This document shows positions 18,101-27,133 of a stretch of 64,000 nt of DNA, in pieces (within the stretch, counting starts at the first letter, position 1; each line of letters begins with the position of its first letter). A program made the position numbers and the translations under genes. The notes under the pieces are model-generated. The model was not told the DNA's origin. It saw nothing but the letters and a program-made list of their open reading frames with translations, and did no database searches. Location of the stretch: the NCBI GenBank assembly GCA_030645675.1, contig JAUSLQ010000207.1, positions 1 to 64,000 on the forward strand, given 5' to 3'. This stretch comes from Actinomycetota bacterium (GTDB lineage: Bacteria > Actinomycetota > Acidimicrobiia > Acidimicrobiales > Ilumatobacteraceae).

Positions 18101-20783
18101 CCACATCGGCCCCAACGGCGCGCGCGTGGCTGCGCTTGGAGATGCCCTGCCGGCGCGGCCGCAGTCCCGCCACCGCCGGCAGCACCGCCGGGATCGCCAC
18201 AGCAACGACGACGAACCACGTCCACGGGCCCGCCGAGATGTGCGGCAGGGTCCAGGCCGCGACCAGCGTCGCCAAGGTGAGGGGTGCGGACAGTGTGCGC
18301 CGGAGGTTGTCGACCATCTTCCAGCGGGCAATGCGCGGCAAGGAGCTGCCGCCGCGCTTGCCAGTGGCATCGCGTGCCACGCCGAGGATCCACGGCAACA
18401 GCTGCCAGTCGCCACGCGCCCACCGGTGCTGGCGGCTCGCCGAGACGAGGTAGTTGGAGGGGAACTCGTCGAAGAGCTCGATGTCGGTGACCAGCCCGGC
18501 GCGGGCGAAGACGCCCTCGAAGAGATCGTGGCTCAGCAGTGCGTTGTCCGGGACGCGGTCCGCCATCGCCGTGCCGAACGCGTCGAGGTCGTAGATCCCC
18601 TTGCCGGTGTAGCTCCCCTCCTGGAACAGATCCTGGTACACGTCGGACACCGCCGATGCGTACGGGTCGATCCCCGCCGACCCGGAGAAGATGCGCTGGA
18701 AGACCGAGCCGCCGTGCTCGGCCGCGAGGGTCGGGGTGATCCGCGGTTGCAGCACCCCATAACCCTCGACGACTCGACCCGTCGCTGCATCGATGCGCGG
18801 CCGGTTGAGCGGGTGGGCGATCGTGCCCACGAGGCGTCCGACGGCACCCAACGGAAGCCGTGTGTCGGCGTCGAGCGTGACGACGTACCGCACATCCGGC
18901 GGCGGCGTCGATGCCCGCCGGCTGTTGGTGATGATGCTGGTCGTGGTCGAGCCGCGGAGCAGGTCGTTCAGCTCGTGGAGCTTGCCCCGCTTGCGCTCCC
19001 ACCCCATCCAACAGCCGTCGGCTTCGTTCCAGGTTCTCGTTCGGTGGAACAGCAGGAATCGGGCGCCCCCACCGGGGGCTTCGCCGTATCGATCGTTGAG
19101 CTCGTCGATCGCCGCCGTTGCAGCGGCGTGGAGCTCGTCGTCACCGGGGACGCTCTCGGCTGCGGCGTCGAGCCAGTCCGACAGCAGTGCGAAGCGAACA
19201 TCACCCTCACGATTCCCGAGGAAGTGCACCTCCAGCCCTCTGACCTGCGCCTGCACGTCGGCCTCGCTGGTGAGCAGCATCGGCACCACCACCAGGGTCC
19301 GCAACTCTCCGGGAACGCCGTCATCGAGATCCAGTCGCGGCATCGGGTGCGGACCCACCACCCTCGTCACCAGCCTGTTGACCAGGGCGATCGACAGATC
19401 GGAGGCCGGCACCAGGGCCAGCGCCGCGACGACGAGCAGGGCGGCCAGCGTGCTGCCGTCCCGAGCGAACAGCAGGGGTACGGCGAGGACGGCCGCTGTC
19501 ACCACGGCGATCGTCGACAGATAGCCGATGCCTGCCGCTTCGACGAACGCACGCCGGAGCCGCTCGGCGAGGCGCAGCCGAACCCCGAGGGCCGACTCGA
19601 GCGCGCGGCGGCCGTCGGAGACCAGGAAGTACCCGGGGTCGCGGTGGCGGGCCGAGTGGAGCTGCTCGCCGTCGCCGGCCGGAGGCACCGCCTCCGCCAT
19701 CTCTGCCGCTGCGGTGGCGACTTCGATCTCGTTGCGACCCGAACCGCGCGCGATCTCCTCGATCGCGTCGCGATACCGGTTCCGTGTCGTGAAGTCCATG
19801 TCGGCGAACGCGCTGCGCGCGCGCAGCACTTCGTCGACCTCGCTGACGCTCTCCACGAACTGCGCCCAGTCGAACCAGGAGATCAGGCGCATGCTCATGA
19901 TCACGTTTCGGACCGTCACGTTCATCGTGGACTGCAGCTGGTGCTCGAGGCGCACCATCTCCTCGGCGGTCGTGCCCTGCGCAGCGAGCAGCTCCTCCAG
20001 CCATCGCAAGGCGGGGGTGGTCGCGGGGTCGAAGTCTCGAAGCCGCTGGAACAACTGCACGCGCGCCGCGGTGGGAAGCGTCGCTCGCTTGAGCCGCCTC
20101 AGGGATGCGGCAGCTCGGTCCTCCCCGTCGGCGCCGAGGCCGAGGAGGCCGTCGGCGAGCTCGTCCGCCAGCTGGCGGGCTTCTCGCTTCCGCACGATCT
20201 GCTCCGTCAGCCGGCGGAGGTTCTCCACGAGGAGGATGCGCAGGCTGATCGCGATCGCCCAGAGCTCGCCGATCGTCAGCGGCTGGACCTCCTGATACGC
20301 GCGCAACATTCTCCGCAGGCTCTCCGGGTCGAAGCGACTGTCGGTGTGCGCGATGTACCCCCAGGCGATGCCAACCACCCGCGGGTAGCCGGCCAGCGGG
20401 CCCTCCGCGAGCTTGGGCAGCTCGCGGTAGTAGGTCGGGGGAAGGTCGTCGCGTATCTCGCGGAGCTGCTCGTCGACGATGGGGAAGTTGTCGACCAGCC
20501 ACTCTGCGGCGGGGGTGAGCGATCGCTCGTCCTTGATCGCACGAGCGAGCACCCGGTACGAGTCCACGAGCACGCGACCGTTCTCCGCGATCCGAGAGTG
20601 GACGTCGCGCCCGCGATGAGGCGCGTTCGTGACCGTCTGCGCTGCTGCCAGAGACCGGGCGTGCTGCTCGAGACGTTCGACGCTGAACAGCTCGGCAAGG
20701 ATCGGCTCGTCGAACTCTGCCTCCGAAGGAGCTCGCCGCCGATCACCCTTGAGTTCGTCTCGGTAGGGCTGGTTCGCGTTCAT
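12105..20783 (-). CDS. Cyclic beta-1,2-glucan synthase-like protein (NdvB/Cgs type, GT84-GH94)
   Basis: 2892 aa; YASAVSDVYQDLFQEGSYTGKGIYDLDAF, HDLFEGVFARAGLVTDIELFDEFPSNYL, RQHRWARGDWQLLPW, C-terminal phosphorylase-like GSGDWNDGMNRVG. Confidence 0.88.
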   Translation of the reverse strand: MNANQPYRDELKGDRRRAPSEAEFDEPILAELFSVERLEQHARSLAAAQTVTNAPHRGRDVHSRIAENGRVLVDSYRVLARAIKDERSLTPAAEWLVDNFPIVDEQLREIRDDLPPTYYRELPKLAEGPLAGYPRVVGIAWGYIAHTDSRFDPESLRRMLRAYQEVQPLTIGELWAIAISLRILLVENLRRLTEQIVRKREARQLADELADGLLGLGADGEDRAAASLRRLKRATLPTAARVQLFQRLRDFDPATTPALRWLEELLAAQGTTAEEMVRLEHQLQSTMNVTVRNVIMSMRLISWFDWAQFVESVSEVDEVLRARSAFADMDFTTRNRYRDAIEEIARGSGRNEIEVATAAAEMAEAVPPAGDGEQLHSARHRDPGYFLVSDGRRALESALGVRLRLAERLRRAFVEAAGIGYLSTIAVVTAAVLAVPLLFARDGSTLAALLVVAALALVPASDLSIALVNRLVTRVVGPHPMPRLDLDDGVPGELRTLVVVPMLLTSEADVQAQVRGLEVHFLGNREGDVRFALLSDWLDAAAESVPGDDELHAAATAAIDELNDRYGEAPGGGARFLLFHRTRTWNEADGCWMGWERKRGKLHELNDLLRGSTTTSIITNSRRASTPPPDVRYVVTLDADTRLPLGAVGRLVGTIAHPLNRPRIDAATGRVVEGYGVLQPRITPTLAAEHGGSVFQRIFSGSAGIDPYASAVSDVYQDLFQEGSYTGKGIYDLDAFGTAMADRVPDNALLSHDLFEGVFARAGLVTDIELFDEFPSNYLVSASRQHRWARGDWQLLPWILGVARDATGKRGGSSLPRIARWKMVDNLRRTLSAPLTLATLVAAWTLPHISAGPWTWFVVVAVAIPAVLPAVAGLRPRRQGISKRSHARAVGADVVAAAAHIGLGITFLAYQAWMMIDAILRTLIRLLVTRRNLLEWTTAAHAQASRHLSAVGFARQMAGAVMIGAGTFGLVLAVKPDAVWIAAPFVVLWSFSPLVALWISLPPPESASELLSDAEVEALRITARRTWLFFETFVGPEDHGLPPDNFQDDPDPLIAHRTSPTNIGMYLLSTVTARDFGWIGTLEMVERLEQTLATLGELDRFRGHLYNWYDTRDLRRLEPDYVSSVDSGNLAGHLLALSNACRQMIDQPLPAAAALAGVGDALTLTRVAASAIGDGRSSTLTRRHLDEALVLPEGVGVTSPFTLGDWASQLARLVAYTDTLSDVAVALNAERGGGAESELVTWAEAARRTAASHARDTTLFSPSAQLGAFPTIAQLSDPSDGTVDDGARAAAGLVRRLGVIADRAQQFFDEMDFSFLFDPTRMLFSIGFRVRDGSLDPSYYDLLASEARLTSFLAIAKGDVEPDHWFRLGRALTPVGRGSALISWSGSMFEYLMPALVMRSPANSLLDQTNRLVVARQIRYAAEIGVPWGISESGFNARDLENTYQYSGFGVPGLGLKRGLSEDVVIAPYATALAAMIEPKAAVKNLVRLGAAGAAGRYGFREALDYTERRLPEGASVAIVNSYMAHHQGMALVAIGNVLNDRVMVERFHADPIVEAAELLLQERMPRDVLVARPRAEEVKSAADARDLVPPVLRHFTSPHDAIPRTHVLSNGRYAVMVTTAGSGYSRWGDIAVTRWREDVTQDNWGNYLFLRDMDTGTVWSAGHQPTGAEADSYEVTYSEDRAEFSRRDGSISTGLTVVVSAEHDAEIRRVTLTNLGTHERKIELTSYAEIALAPQAADMAHPAFQNLFVQTEFVPEIGALLATRRPRSRGEAPIWAAHVVALEDQPGGVVQYETDRSRFLGRGRSVRSPVSVIDGHPLSNTVGSVLDPIFSLRCRVTLAPGATAHAVFSTVVAGSREEVLDLADKYRESATFERAAVLAWTHAQVQLHHLRIQSDEAHLFQRLANRVLYSDPSLRPAESLLVRNDRGAPALWAYGISGDLPIVLVRIDEAEDLGIVRQLLHAHEYWRLKLLDVDLVILNEHGATYSQNLHDSLEALVRTSQSVLQHDVHAGRGGVYILRGDRLSSEDRVLLQSASRAVLLSRRGSLADQVTRLERPDRIARPPSAVRSRKSAGEPIVRRPELEFFNGLGGFTADGREYVTILGPGQSTPAPWLNVIANESFGFQVSESGSGYTWSGNSRENQLTGWSNDPVSDPVSEAIYLRDDDTGEVWGPTTQPIRCNDSTYVARHGAGYSRFEHLHADIQLDLLQFVPLDRAVKVSVLTIENRSGQTRRLSVTAYVEWVLGTSRGVNAARIITALEPETGALLARNPWNNEFAGRVCFLDLGGRQTAATADRTEFLGRNGAPDRPAGLDRGHRLQGAVGAGLDPCGTLQTSFELASGARTQVVVLLGEAGDAAAAVDLIHGARLADHESMLRDVTTFWDDAQGTIQVHTPDRSMDIMLNRWLTYQTLACRMWARSAFYQAGGAYGFRDQLQDVIALLPSKRDLAREHLLRAASRQFVEGDVQHWWHPPTGRGVRTRISDDLLWLPYTVDRYLEVTGDTAVLDEQVPFLDGVNLLPGQMENYFQPKRSNRSASLFDHCAAALDRSLAVGEHGLPLIGSGDWNDGMNRVGHEGRGESVWLAWFLSSALGSFIPLAEARGDRTRAERWKAHIVKLQQAVEREGWDGDWYRRAFFDDGTPLGSAANAECRIDSIAQSWSVLSGVAHPARAAQAMAAVDEYLIRRGDGLVLLFTPPFDRSDVDPGYIKGYVPGIRENGGQYTHGAIWSVLAFAALGDGDRAGELFSLLNPINHASTRAGVLRYKVEPYVMAADVYTEPPHVGRGGWTWYTGSAGWMYQAGVESILGFRLRGTTLVIDPCIPRAWPGFEISFRYHSSRYQIVVENPRGLSRGVVSVELDDEVLANEVLWNGKAAIPLADDGRTHRVRVVLGEDG

Positions 20784-20952
20784 CGACCGCTCTCAACGCA
20801 TTGTGTGCCTCACGTTACCTCAAGCTCAGGGCGGACCTTCCCGCAGATCGAGGACCGCTACGACGTTTGAGACCCCGCACCTGCGGGTACATCCCCGACG
20901 ACGAGTTTGGGTCTCGCAACAACAGAGAACAGGCTCGGCACAGGAGGCACGA

Positions 20953-21198
20953 ATGGCTCACGATGCAGTAACTGAGAATGCGGGCGCGGTTCACCGCCGG
21001 GACCTCGCGAGGGCGTTGCGGTTCTCGCTCGCGGTCGGAGTCGTGGTCGCGCTGGTGCTTGTCGGTCTCGACAACCGCAGCAAGGTGCGAATCGGATACG
21101 TGATCGGACACGCCCAAGCGCCCGTGTGGGTGGTCGTTGTGGGTGCGGCACTTGCCGGCATGGTCGTCGCAGCCCTCGCCATGCGCGGCCGTTCGTAG
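20953..21198 (+). CDS. Small membrane protein, LapA-domain-like
   Basis: 81 aa, two hydrophobic helices, LVGLDNRSKVRIGYVIGHAQAPVWVVVVGAALAGMVV; AGGAGG SD. Confidence 0.6.
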   Translation: MAHDAVTENAGAVHRRDLARALRFSLAVGVVVALVLVGLDNRSKVRIGYVIGHAQAPVWVVVVGAALAGMVVAALAMRGRS

Positions 21199-21223
21199 AA
21201 GCCGTTTCGCGGATCGGCAAGAT

Positions 21224-22312
21224 GTGTCAACGCTCTCGCTGCCAGAACACTCTCTGTCAGACGCGGCATCCGCGAGAGCGGAGAACGCCGGCGAGATTGC
21301 CGCGTGCAAGCCAGATCCCGCCGTCGTCCGCCGAGCGGTGCGGCGTCTGCGCGCCAAGACGTTGATGATCGGTTCGATGGTGTTCGGGAGCTACGTCGGG
21401 TTGGTCTTCATCGCCGATCGCCCCGCCATGGCACTGCCGTTCGCAGCGGTCTTGATCGTGGCGCTCGTGGCGACCGGCACGGCGGTGATGCACGACGCCA
21501 ACCATGGGGCCTTCGGCCGCCCGAGGTGGCTCAACCAGACGTTGGCGTTCACCGCCGACGTGCTCGGCGCGAGCTCGTGGTTCTGGCGTCATCAGCACAA
21601 CGGCATCCATCACGGCAACACCAACGTCGTCGGTATCGACGCGGACATCGAGCAGATGCCCTTCGCTCGGCTGGCTCCGGCCCAGCCGTGGAAGCCCTGG
21701 TATCGATTCCAGCACATCTACATGTGGCCGCTGTACGGCTTCCTCACACTGAGAATGCTGCTGTTGGACTTCACCGGGTTGTTCACGCGTCGGATCGGGA
21801 GCCAGGAACTCCCGCGTGGACCGAAGCGACGCGACGTGATCGAACTGTTCGCTGGCAAGGCGTTGCACCTGTCGTGGGCGCTGATCCTGCCGATGCTCTT
21901 CCACCGGTGGTGGATCGTGCTCGTGTTCTACTTCGCGTGCTCGTGGACGGTGGGGCTGGTCCTGGCGACGTTCTTCCAGCTCGCCCACTGCAACGACCTC
22001 GTCGGGTTCGCTGACTTGGATGCACCCCGTCGCGGCCACGACTTCTCGATCCATCAGTTGGAGACCACCGCCAACGTCCACACGGGCGGCATCAGCCGCC
22101 CGGTCGGCTGGCTGATGGGCGGCCTCAACCACCAGATCGAGCATCACCTCGCTCCAGGCGTGCCGCACCCGGCGTACCCGGCGATGGCCGACAGCGTCCG
22201 CAACGTGTGCGAGCGCCGCGGCATCCGGTACCACGTCCACCCCACCTTCCGAGCAGCGGTCGCCTCCCATGCCCGATGGCTGCGGCTGATGGGCACGCCC
22301 GACGCCGGCTGA
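21224..22312 (+). CDS. Fatty acid desaturase family protein
   Basis: Histidine boxes HDANHG, HQHNGIHH, NHQIEHH; GTG start chosen at 21224. Confidence 0.88.
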   Translation: MSTLSLPEHSLSDAASARAENAGEIAACKPDPAVVRRAVRRLRAKTLMIGSMVFGSYVGLVFIADRPAMALPFAAVLIVALVATGTAVMHDANHGAFGRPRWLNQTLAFTADVLGASSWFWRHQHNGIHHGNTNVVGIDADIEQMPFARLAPAQPWKPWYRFQHIYMWPLYGFLTLRMLLLDFTGLFTRRIGSQELPRGPKRRDVIELFAGKALHLSWALILPMLFHRWWIVLVFYFACSWTVGLVLATFFQLAHCNDLVGFADLDAPRRGHDFSIHQLETTANVHTGGISRPVGWLMGGLNHQIEHHLAPGVPHPAYPAMADSVRNVCERRGIRYHVHPTFRAAVASHARWLRLMGTPDAG

Positions 22313-22404
22313 CGGCCGTGACCGTGTCGCGGCCCGGAGTTCGAGATCGGCCCCGGCACGATGAGCACGGGCGACGGATCGGACGCTGATGTACGGTCGC
22401 TCGC

Positions 22405-23811
22405 ATGACAGCGACCGACGAGCAGCGGCTCGCTTCCTGGATCGAGGCGAACATCGGCGGCAGAGTCGTGCGCGTCGAGCACCTGCAGCGGTGGCGGCCA
22501 GGTTGGAACATCGATCTCGAGATCGATGGCGCAGTGCTCGCACTACACGCGCGGGGCGACCGCGAACTGAACTTCGCGATCCCCTGTCGCATCGCCGGTG
22601 AGGTGCCGATCCACGACATGCTCGAGGTCAACGGCCTGCCCGTCCCGCACGCGTACGGGCTGTGCGACGACCCGTACTCGCTGGTGATGGACCGACTGCG
22701 AGGCGATGTCGACCTCACGTTCGCGGCGAGCGACGACGAGCGCACGCAGCTCATCGAGGAATACCTGTCGATGCTGCCGAAAATCTACGGGATCAGCGGC
22801 GACGACCTCGCCCGCGCCGGCTTCGCCGTGCCGACGACGGCTGAAGGGGTCGCGTTGGATTCGTTCGGCCGTTTCGAGAAGGTGCACGACGAGTTGATGG
22901 AGGTGCGCGACCCGGTGGCCGAATTCCTCCGCCGCTGGCTGCACCACAACTACCCGCACGACCGCGACCAGGCAACATTCGTGACGTACGACGCGTTCCA
23001 GTTCATGTTCGAGCACGGACGGATCACCGGCCTGCTCGACTTCGAACTCGCGTGCGTCGGCGATCCGATGATGGATCTCGCGGCGCTGCGCGTGCGCGAC
23101 ACGATCAAGAATCTGGGCGACCTCTCCCTGATCGCCCACGGCTTCGAGGTGGCGACCGGCATGACCGTCGACCACGACGCGGTCGATTACCACTCGGTGA
23201 TGTACAACACGCTCACCGTGCTGTCCGCGGCGCCTCCGATCGTGAGTCCGATCCGCACCACCGACTACGTCTCGCACTGCGCATGGTACGTGAACAGCGC
23301 GCGCTGGGCGTTCGCGGACATCGCCGAGATGCGCGGCTTCACGCTCGACACCGTCGCTGTGCCCGCATCCAAGCCGTCTCGGCACGGCCCGTCGTACACC
23401 CATCTGGCGACGGCGCTGAAGGCACGATCGGCCGAGGCGCCGGACGACTACGAAGTGGCTTCGCTCTACCGGCACGCCCGTCACCTCCGCCGCGTGGACG
23501 AGATCGGTGCGGCCCTGCTCGCCGCCGACCTCGACGACCTCGCCGCGTTGCTGGGCAGACGGGTCGACGCGGCGCACATGGACCTCGCCCTGCTGGACTT
23601 CATCGACGGTTCTGGTGAGGACGAGGCGGAGTCGTTGGTGAAACTGCTTGATCGACGGGTGCAGCGCATGCACCTGCTTCTCGCCCCTACCGGGTCGTTG
23701 CTGTTGCGCCACCCGCCGCTGCGCAACTTGCGCCACGACGTGGAGGACCGCGTCGACGATTCCCAGCGTTGGCCTGCGGGCGCGATCCCCGGCACCCGGA
23801 GCATCGGGTGA
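22405..23811 (+). CDS. Phosphotransferase (aminoglycoside phosphotransferase-like) family protein
   Basis: LLDFELACVGDPMMDLAALRVRDT resembles the APH-like catalytic/DFG-type region; 468 aa. Confidence 0.65.
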   Translation: MTATDEQRLASWIEANIGGRVVRVEHLQRWRPGWNIDLEIDGAVLALHARGDRELNFAIPCRIAGEVPIHDMLEVNGLPVPHAYGLCDDPYSLVMDRLRGDVDLTFAASDDERTQLIEEYLSMLPKIYGISGDDLARAGFAVPTTAEGVALDSFGRFEKVHDELMEVRDPVAEFLRRWLHHNYPHDRDQATFVTYDAFQFMFEHGRITGLLDFELACVGDPMMDLAALRVRDTIKNLGDLSLIAHGFEVATGMTVDHDAVDYHSVMYNTLTVLSAAPPIVSPIRTTDYVSHCAWYVNSARWAFADIAEMRGFTLDTVAVPASKPSRHGPSYTHLATALKARSAEAPDDYEVASLYRHARHLRRVDEIGAALLAADLDDLAALLGRRVDAAHMDLALLDFIDGSGEDEAESLVKLLDRRVQRMHLLLAPTGSLLLRHPPLRNLRHDVEDRVDDSQRWPAGAIPGTRSIG

Positions 23812-23939
23812 TCTGAGAGCGCGTCACCGCCTGCTGCGAGCAGCACGTCGGTCGGCACCTCCGAAACAGCGTCGCCTGCTGATCCCCTGTCGCCGACGAG
23901 GGCCAGACGCCGGACCTCGACCTCAGGTCCCGCGGCAGC

Positions 23940-24140
23940 GGCCTAGCGGGCGTGGCGCTCGACTTCGCTGTTGACCAGTCTGGATCAGGCGACTCAGCTC
24001 CAGATCGAGGGCGTCGGCCAGCCCAGCAGAGGTTGACGCCAAGCCGTCGTCGACGACCAGGGTGACGACTGCCTGGCCAGCGTAGCTGAGCACGCTGATG
24101 CCAATTCCGACCGGTCCGGTGCTCGGGACCCAGAGTTGAG
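23940..24140 (-). pseudogene. C-terminal remnant of a WS/DGAT (wax ester synthase/diacylglycerol acyltransferase) gene
   Basis: VPSTGPVGIGISVLSYAGQAVVTLVVDDGLASTSAGLADALDLELSRL resembles the WS/DGAT C-terminal NITVLSYAG...D region; no N-terminal half. Confidence 0.5.
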
Positions 24141-24274
24141 CGGACAGCTCGCACCTCCGGACGCGGCACCGACCGGCGAACTTAGCGACTTGAACCTGAC
24201 GCGGCGACATCGACCATCGTGTCGATACGAGCCATCGGAACGCACGCTCCCGTTGATGCAGCCATTCCGAGCGG

Positions 24275-27133
24275 TCATCGCTCTCCCAGCAAGGCTGCCG
24301 CAGCCGCACCCGCTTCGGCCTGTTGGCCGAGCGGTTTGCCGGGACCCGCGTGACCGGTGGCGTCGGTCCGCCGTCTGGTGACCAGCTTGCGGAGCTCGTC
24401 AGTCCACAGGACGAAACTGGCGAGGCCGATGCACAGCAGCCAGTCCGTGAGGTTCATCGCGGTGGTGTCGAACGCTTCGTTGAGGAACGGGACGTAGACC
24501 ACGGCGACCTGCAGCGCCAGTGAGATGCAGATCGCGATCCACAGCACTGGATTGGTGAACAGGTGGTGGAAGGCGCTGACGCGATCGGAGCGGGCGTTGA
24601 AGCAGTTGAACAGCTGTGCGAGCACGAGGGTGGTGAACGCCATCGTGCGGGCTTCGGTGATCGTGCCCGTGCCGTGCACCAGCCCGCCGGGCAAGGCGAT
24701 GTCGAGTGCGAGCAACGTGACGACGGCCATGACCAGGCCCACGTACACGATGCCGATCTGCATTTCGCGGTCGATGACTCGGTCGTTCAGGCCTCGCGGC
24801 GGACGGTCCATGACGTCGTCCGGGGGTGGGTCGAACCCCATGGCGAGTGCTGGTGCAGTGTCGGTGAGCAGGTTGATCCACAGGATCTGGGTGGCGAGCA
24901 GCGGCACGGCCAAGGTACCTCCGGCGTCGTCGAGGCCGATGACGCCGGCGGCAACGACACCGAGGAGCATCGTCAGGACCTCACCAGCGTTGGATGACAG
25001 CAGGTAGCGCAGGAACTTGCGGATGTTGGCGAAGATCCCCCGTCCTTCGCTGACGGCAGCGACGATGGTGGCGAAGTTGTCGTCGACGAGGATCATCTTC
25101 GCCGCCTCCTTCGTCACGTCGGTTCCGGTGACGCCCATCGCGACGCCGATGTCCGCGCGTTTCAGGGCGGGGGCGTCGTTCACCCCGTCGCCCGTCATGC
25201 ACACGATGTTCCCGTCGGCTTGGAGCGCTTCCACGATGCGCAGCTTGTGCTCGGGAGCGACACGGGCGAAGACCGAGGCCTCTCGCACCGATCGCCGGAA
25301 CGCATCGTCGTCGAGCTGCTCGATCTGCAACCCGGTGACGGTCGGTGCGCCGGCAGGCGCGAGGCCGAGGTCAGCCGCGATGCGCGCGGCCGTCGCCGGG
25401 TGGTCGCCTGTGATCATCACCACGCGCACGCCGGCGCGATGGGCCTCGGCGATGGCAACGCGAGCCTCGGCGCGCGGGGGATCGATGATCCCGACGATCC
25501 CGACGAAGATGAGCCCGTTCTCGACGGCCTCGCTGACGTCGAGCGGAGCGTCACCGTCCAGCGGTAGATAGGCCACCGCCAGCGTACGAAGCGCCTCGCC
25601 GGCAAGCCGCTCGACGGCGGCAAGGATCTCACTGCGCCGATCGTCATCGAGCGGCAACGAGTCGCGACCAGCGCGTTCGTGGGTGCAGCGGGAGAGGAGG
25701 ATGCCAGGAGCGCCCTTGGTGACGACGACCACGCGATCGTCGAGTTCGGCATCGACCTGGAGCGTGCTCATCAGCTTGCGCTCCGAAGTGAAGGGCACCT
25801 CGCCGACGCGCCGGAACCGCGCGTCGCGCGCCTCGGCGAACCCCGCCTTGCGCTCGGCGACGAGGAACGCAGCTTCGGTGGGGTCGCCGTGCACGATCCA
25901 GGTGCCATGTTCCTCACGCAACGACGCGTCGTTGGCGAGGCTGCCCCCCGACAGCACGCCTTGGACCTCGGCGAGCAGCAGATCGCTGGTGATGGGTCGA
26001 CCGCCGACGAGCAACTCGCCCTGGGGCACATAGCCGGTTCCGGTGACGTCGACCTCGCCGCTGCGAGTCACGATGCACTGGATCGTCATCTCGTTCCGGG
26101 TGAGAGTGCCCGTCTTGTCCGTACAGATCACCGAGGTCGAACCGAGCGTCTCGACCGAGGACAGCTTCTTGACGACAGCACGTTTGCGTGCCATGCGCTG
26201 CACGCCGAGCGCCAACACCACCGACAGAATCGCGGGGAGGCCCTCGGGCACCGCGGCAACAGCGAGTGACACCCCGATCAGGAGCACCTCGACCAGGTCG
26301 CCGGCCCCGGAGATGTCCGAGGTGGCCAGGACCGCCGCCATCAGCACCACGGCAATGGCGAGCACCGCGAGTCCGAGTGTTCGGCTGACGAGGGCGATCT
26401 CGCGCTCGAGCGGGGTGGGCTCCTCCTCGGTCGACTCGAGCAGCATGGCGATGTGGCCCATCTCCGTCGCCATGCCGGTGGCGGTGACGACGACGCGGCC
26501 GCGTCCTCGAACCACGGCTGTGCCGCTGAACACCATGTTGAGCCGGTCGCCGATCGCCACCGAACCGTCGAGCGTCGAGACGTCCTTCACCACCGCTTCG
26601 CTCTCACCCGTCAGTGACGCTTCGGCGATCGTCAGCGTCGCCGCAGTCACGAGCCGGCCGTCGGCGCTGACGGCGTCACCCTCGGCGAGGAGCATGATGT
26701 CGCCCGGGACGAGATCCGCAGAACCGATCCGCTGCTCGACGCCGTCACGCACCACCGAGGACGAGAAGGCGACCATGCGCTGGAGGGCGGCCACCGCCTG
26801 CTCGGCCCGAGCTTCTTGTACGAAGCCGAGCACGGCGTTGGCGATGAGGATCGCGACGATGACGAGCCCCTCGAAAGGGATGCCATCGGCTCCCTCGACA
26901 GCCCACGTGATGAACGAGATGATCGCAGCGGCAACGAGCAGATAGACGAGTGGATCTGCGACCTGCGCCAGCAGCTTGCGCCAACCCGAAACGCCAGCGC
27001 GCGCTTCGATCTTGTTGGGACCGACGCGCGCTAGTCGCGCCGCTGCCTCGGTCGTCGTGAGCCCGCTCGCGAGATCGGCGTCGACCTCCCGTGCAACCGC
27101 CGCCGAGTCCGCAAGCCAAGGTTCAACGCTCAC
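24275..27133 (-). CDS. P-type cation-transporting ATPase (P2-type, Ca2+-ATPase-like)
   Basis: DKTGTLT phosphorylation motif, VAAVPEGLPAILSVVLALG, GDGVNDAPALKRADIGVAM. Confidence 0.9.
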   Translation of the reverse strand: MSVEPWLADSAAVAREVDADLASGLTTTEAAARLARVGPNKIEARAGVSGWRKLLAQVADPLVYLLVAAAIISFITWAVEGADGIPFEGLVIVAILIANAVLGFVQEARAEQAVAALQRMVAFSSSVVRDGVEQRIGSADLVPGDIMLLAEGDAVSADGRLVTAATLTIAEASLTGESEAVVKDVSTLDGSVAIGDRLNMVFSGTAVVRGRGRVVVTATGMATEMGHIAMLLESTEEEPTPLEREIALVSRTLGLAVLAIAVVLMAAVLATSDISGAGDLVEVLLIGVSLAVAAVPEGLPAILSVVLALGVQRMARKRAVVKKLSSVETLGSTSVICTDKTGTLTRNEMTIQCIVTRSGEVDVTGTGYVPQGELLVGGRPITSDLLLAEVQGVLSGGSLANDASLREEHGTWIVHGDPTEAAFLVAERKAGFAEARDARFRRVGEVPFTSERKLMSTLQVDAELDDRVVVVTKGAPGILLSRCTHERAGRDSLPLDDDRRSEILAAVERLAGEALRTLAVAYLPLDGDAPLDVSEAVENGLIFVGIVGIIDPPRAEARVAIAEAHRAGVRVVMITGDHPATAARIAADLGLAPAGAPTVTGLQIEQLDDDAFRRSVREASVFARVAPEHKLRIVEALQADGNIVCMTGDGVNDAPALKRADIGVAMGVTGTDVTKEAAKMILVDDNFATIVAAVSEGRGIFANIRKFLRYLLSSNAGEVLTMLLGVVAAGVIGLDDAGGTLAVPLLATQILWINLLTDTAPALAMGFDPPPDDVMDRPPRGLNDRVIDREMQIGIVYVGLVMAVVTLLALDIALPGGLVHGTGTITEARTMAFTTLVLAQLFNCFNARSDRVSAFHHLFTNPVLWIAICISLALQVAVVYVPFLNEAFDTTAMNLTDWLLCIGLASFVLWTDELRKLVTRRRTDATGHAGPGKPLGQQAEAGAAAAALLGER

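Noticed and set aside
12081-20870. Very long plus-strand ORFs (1208 aa at 14184-17810, 975 aa at 17943-20870, 365 aa at 12081-13178) opposite the NdvB-like gene
   Set aside because: Antisense shadow ORFs typical of high-GC third-position bias; no recognisable domains, while the minus frame has clear family motifs throughout
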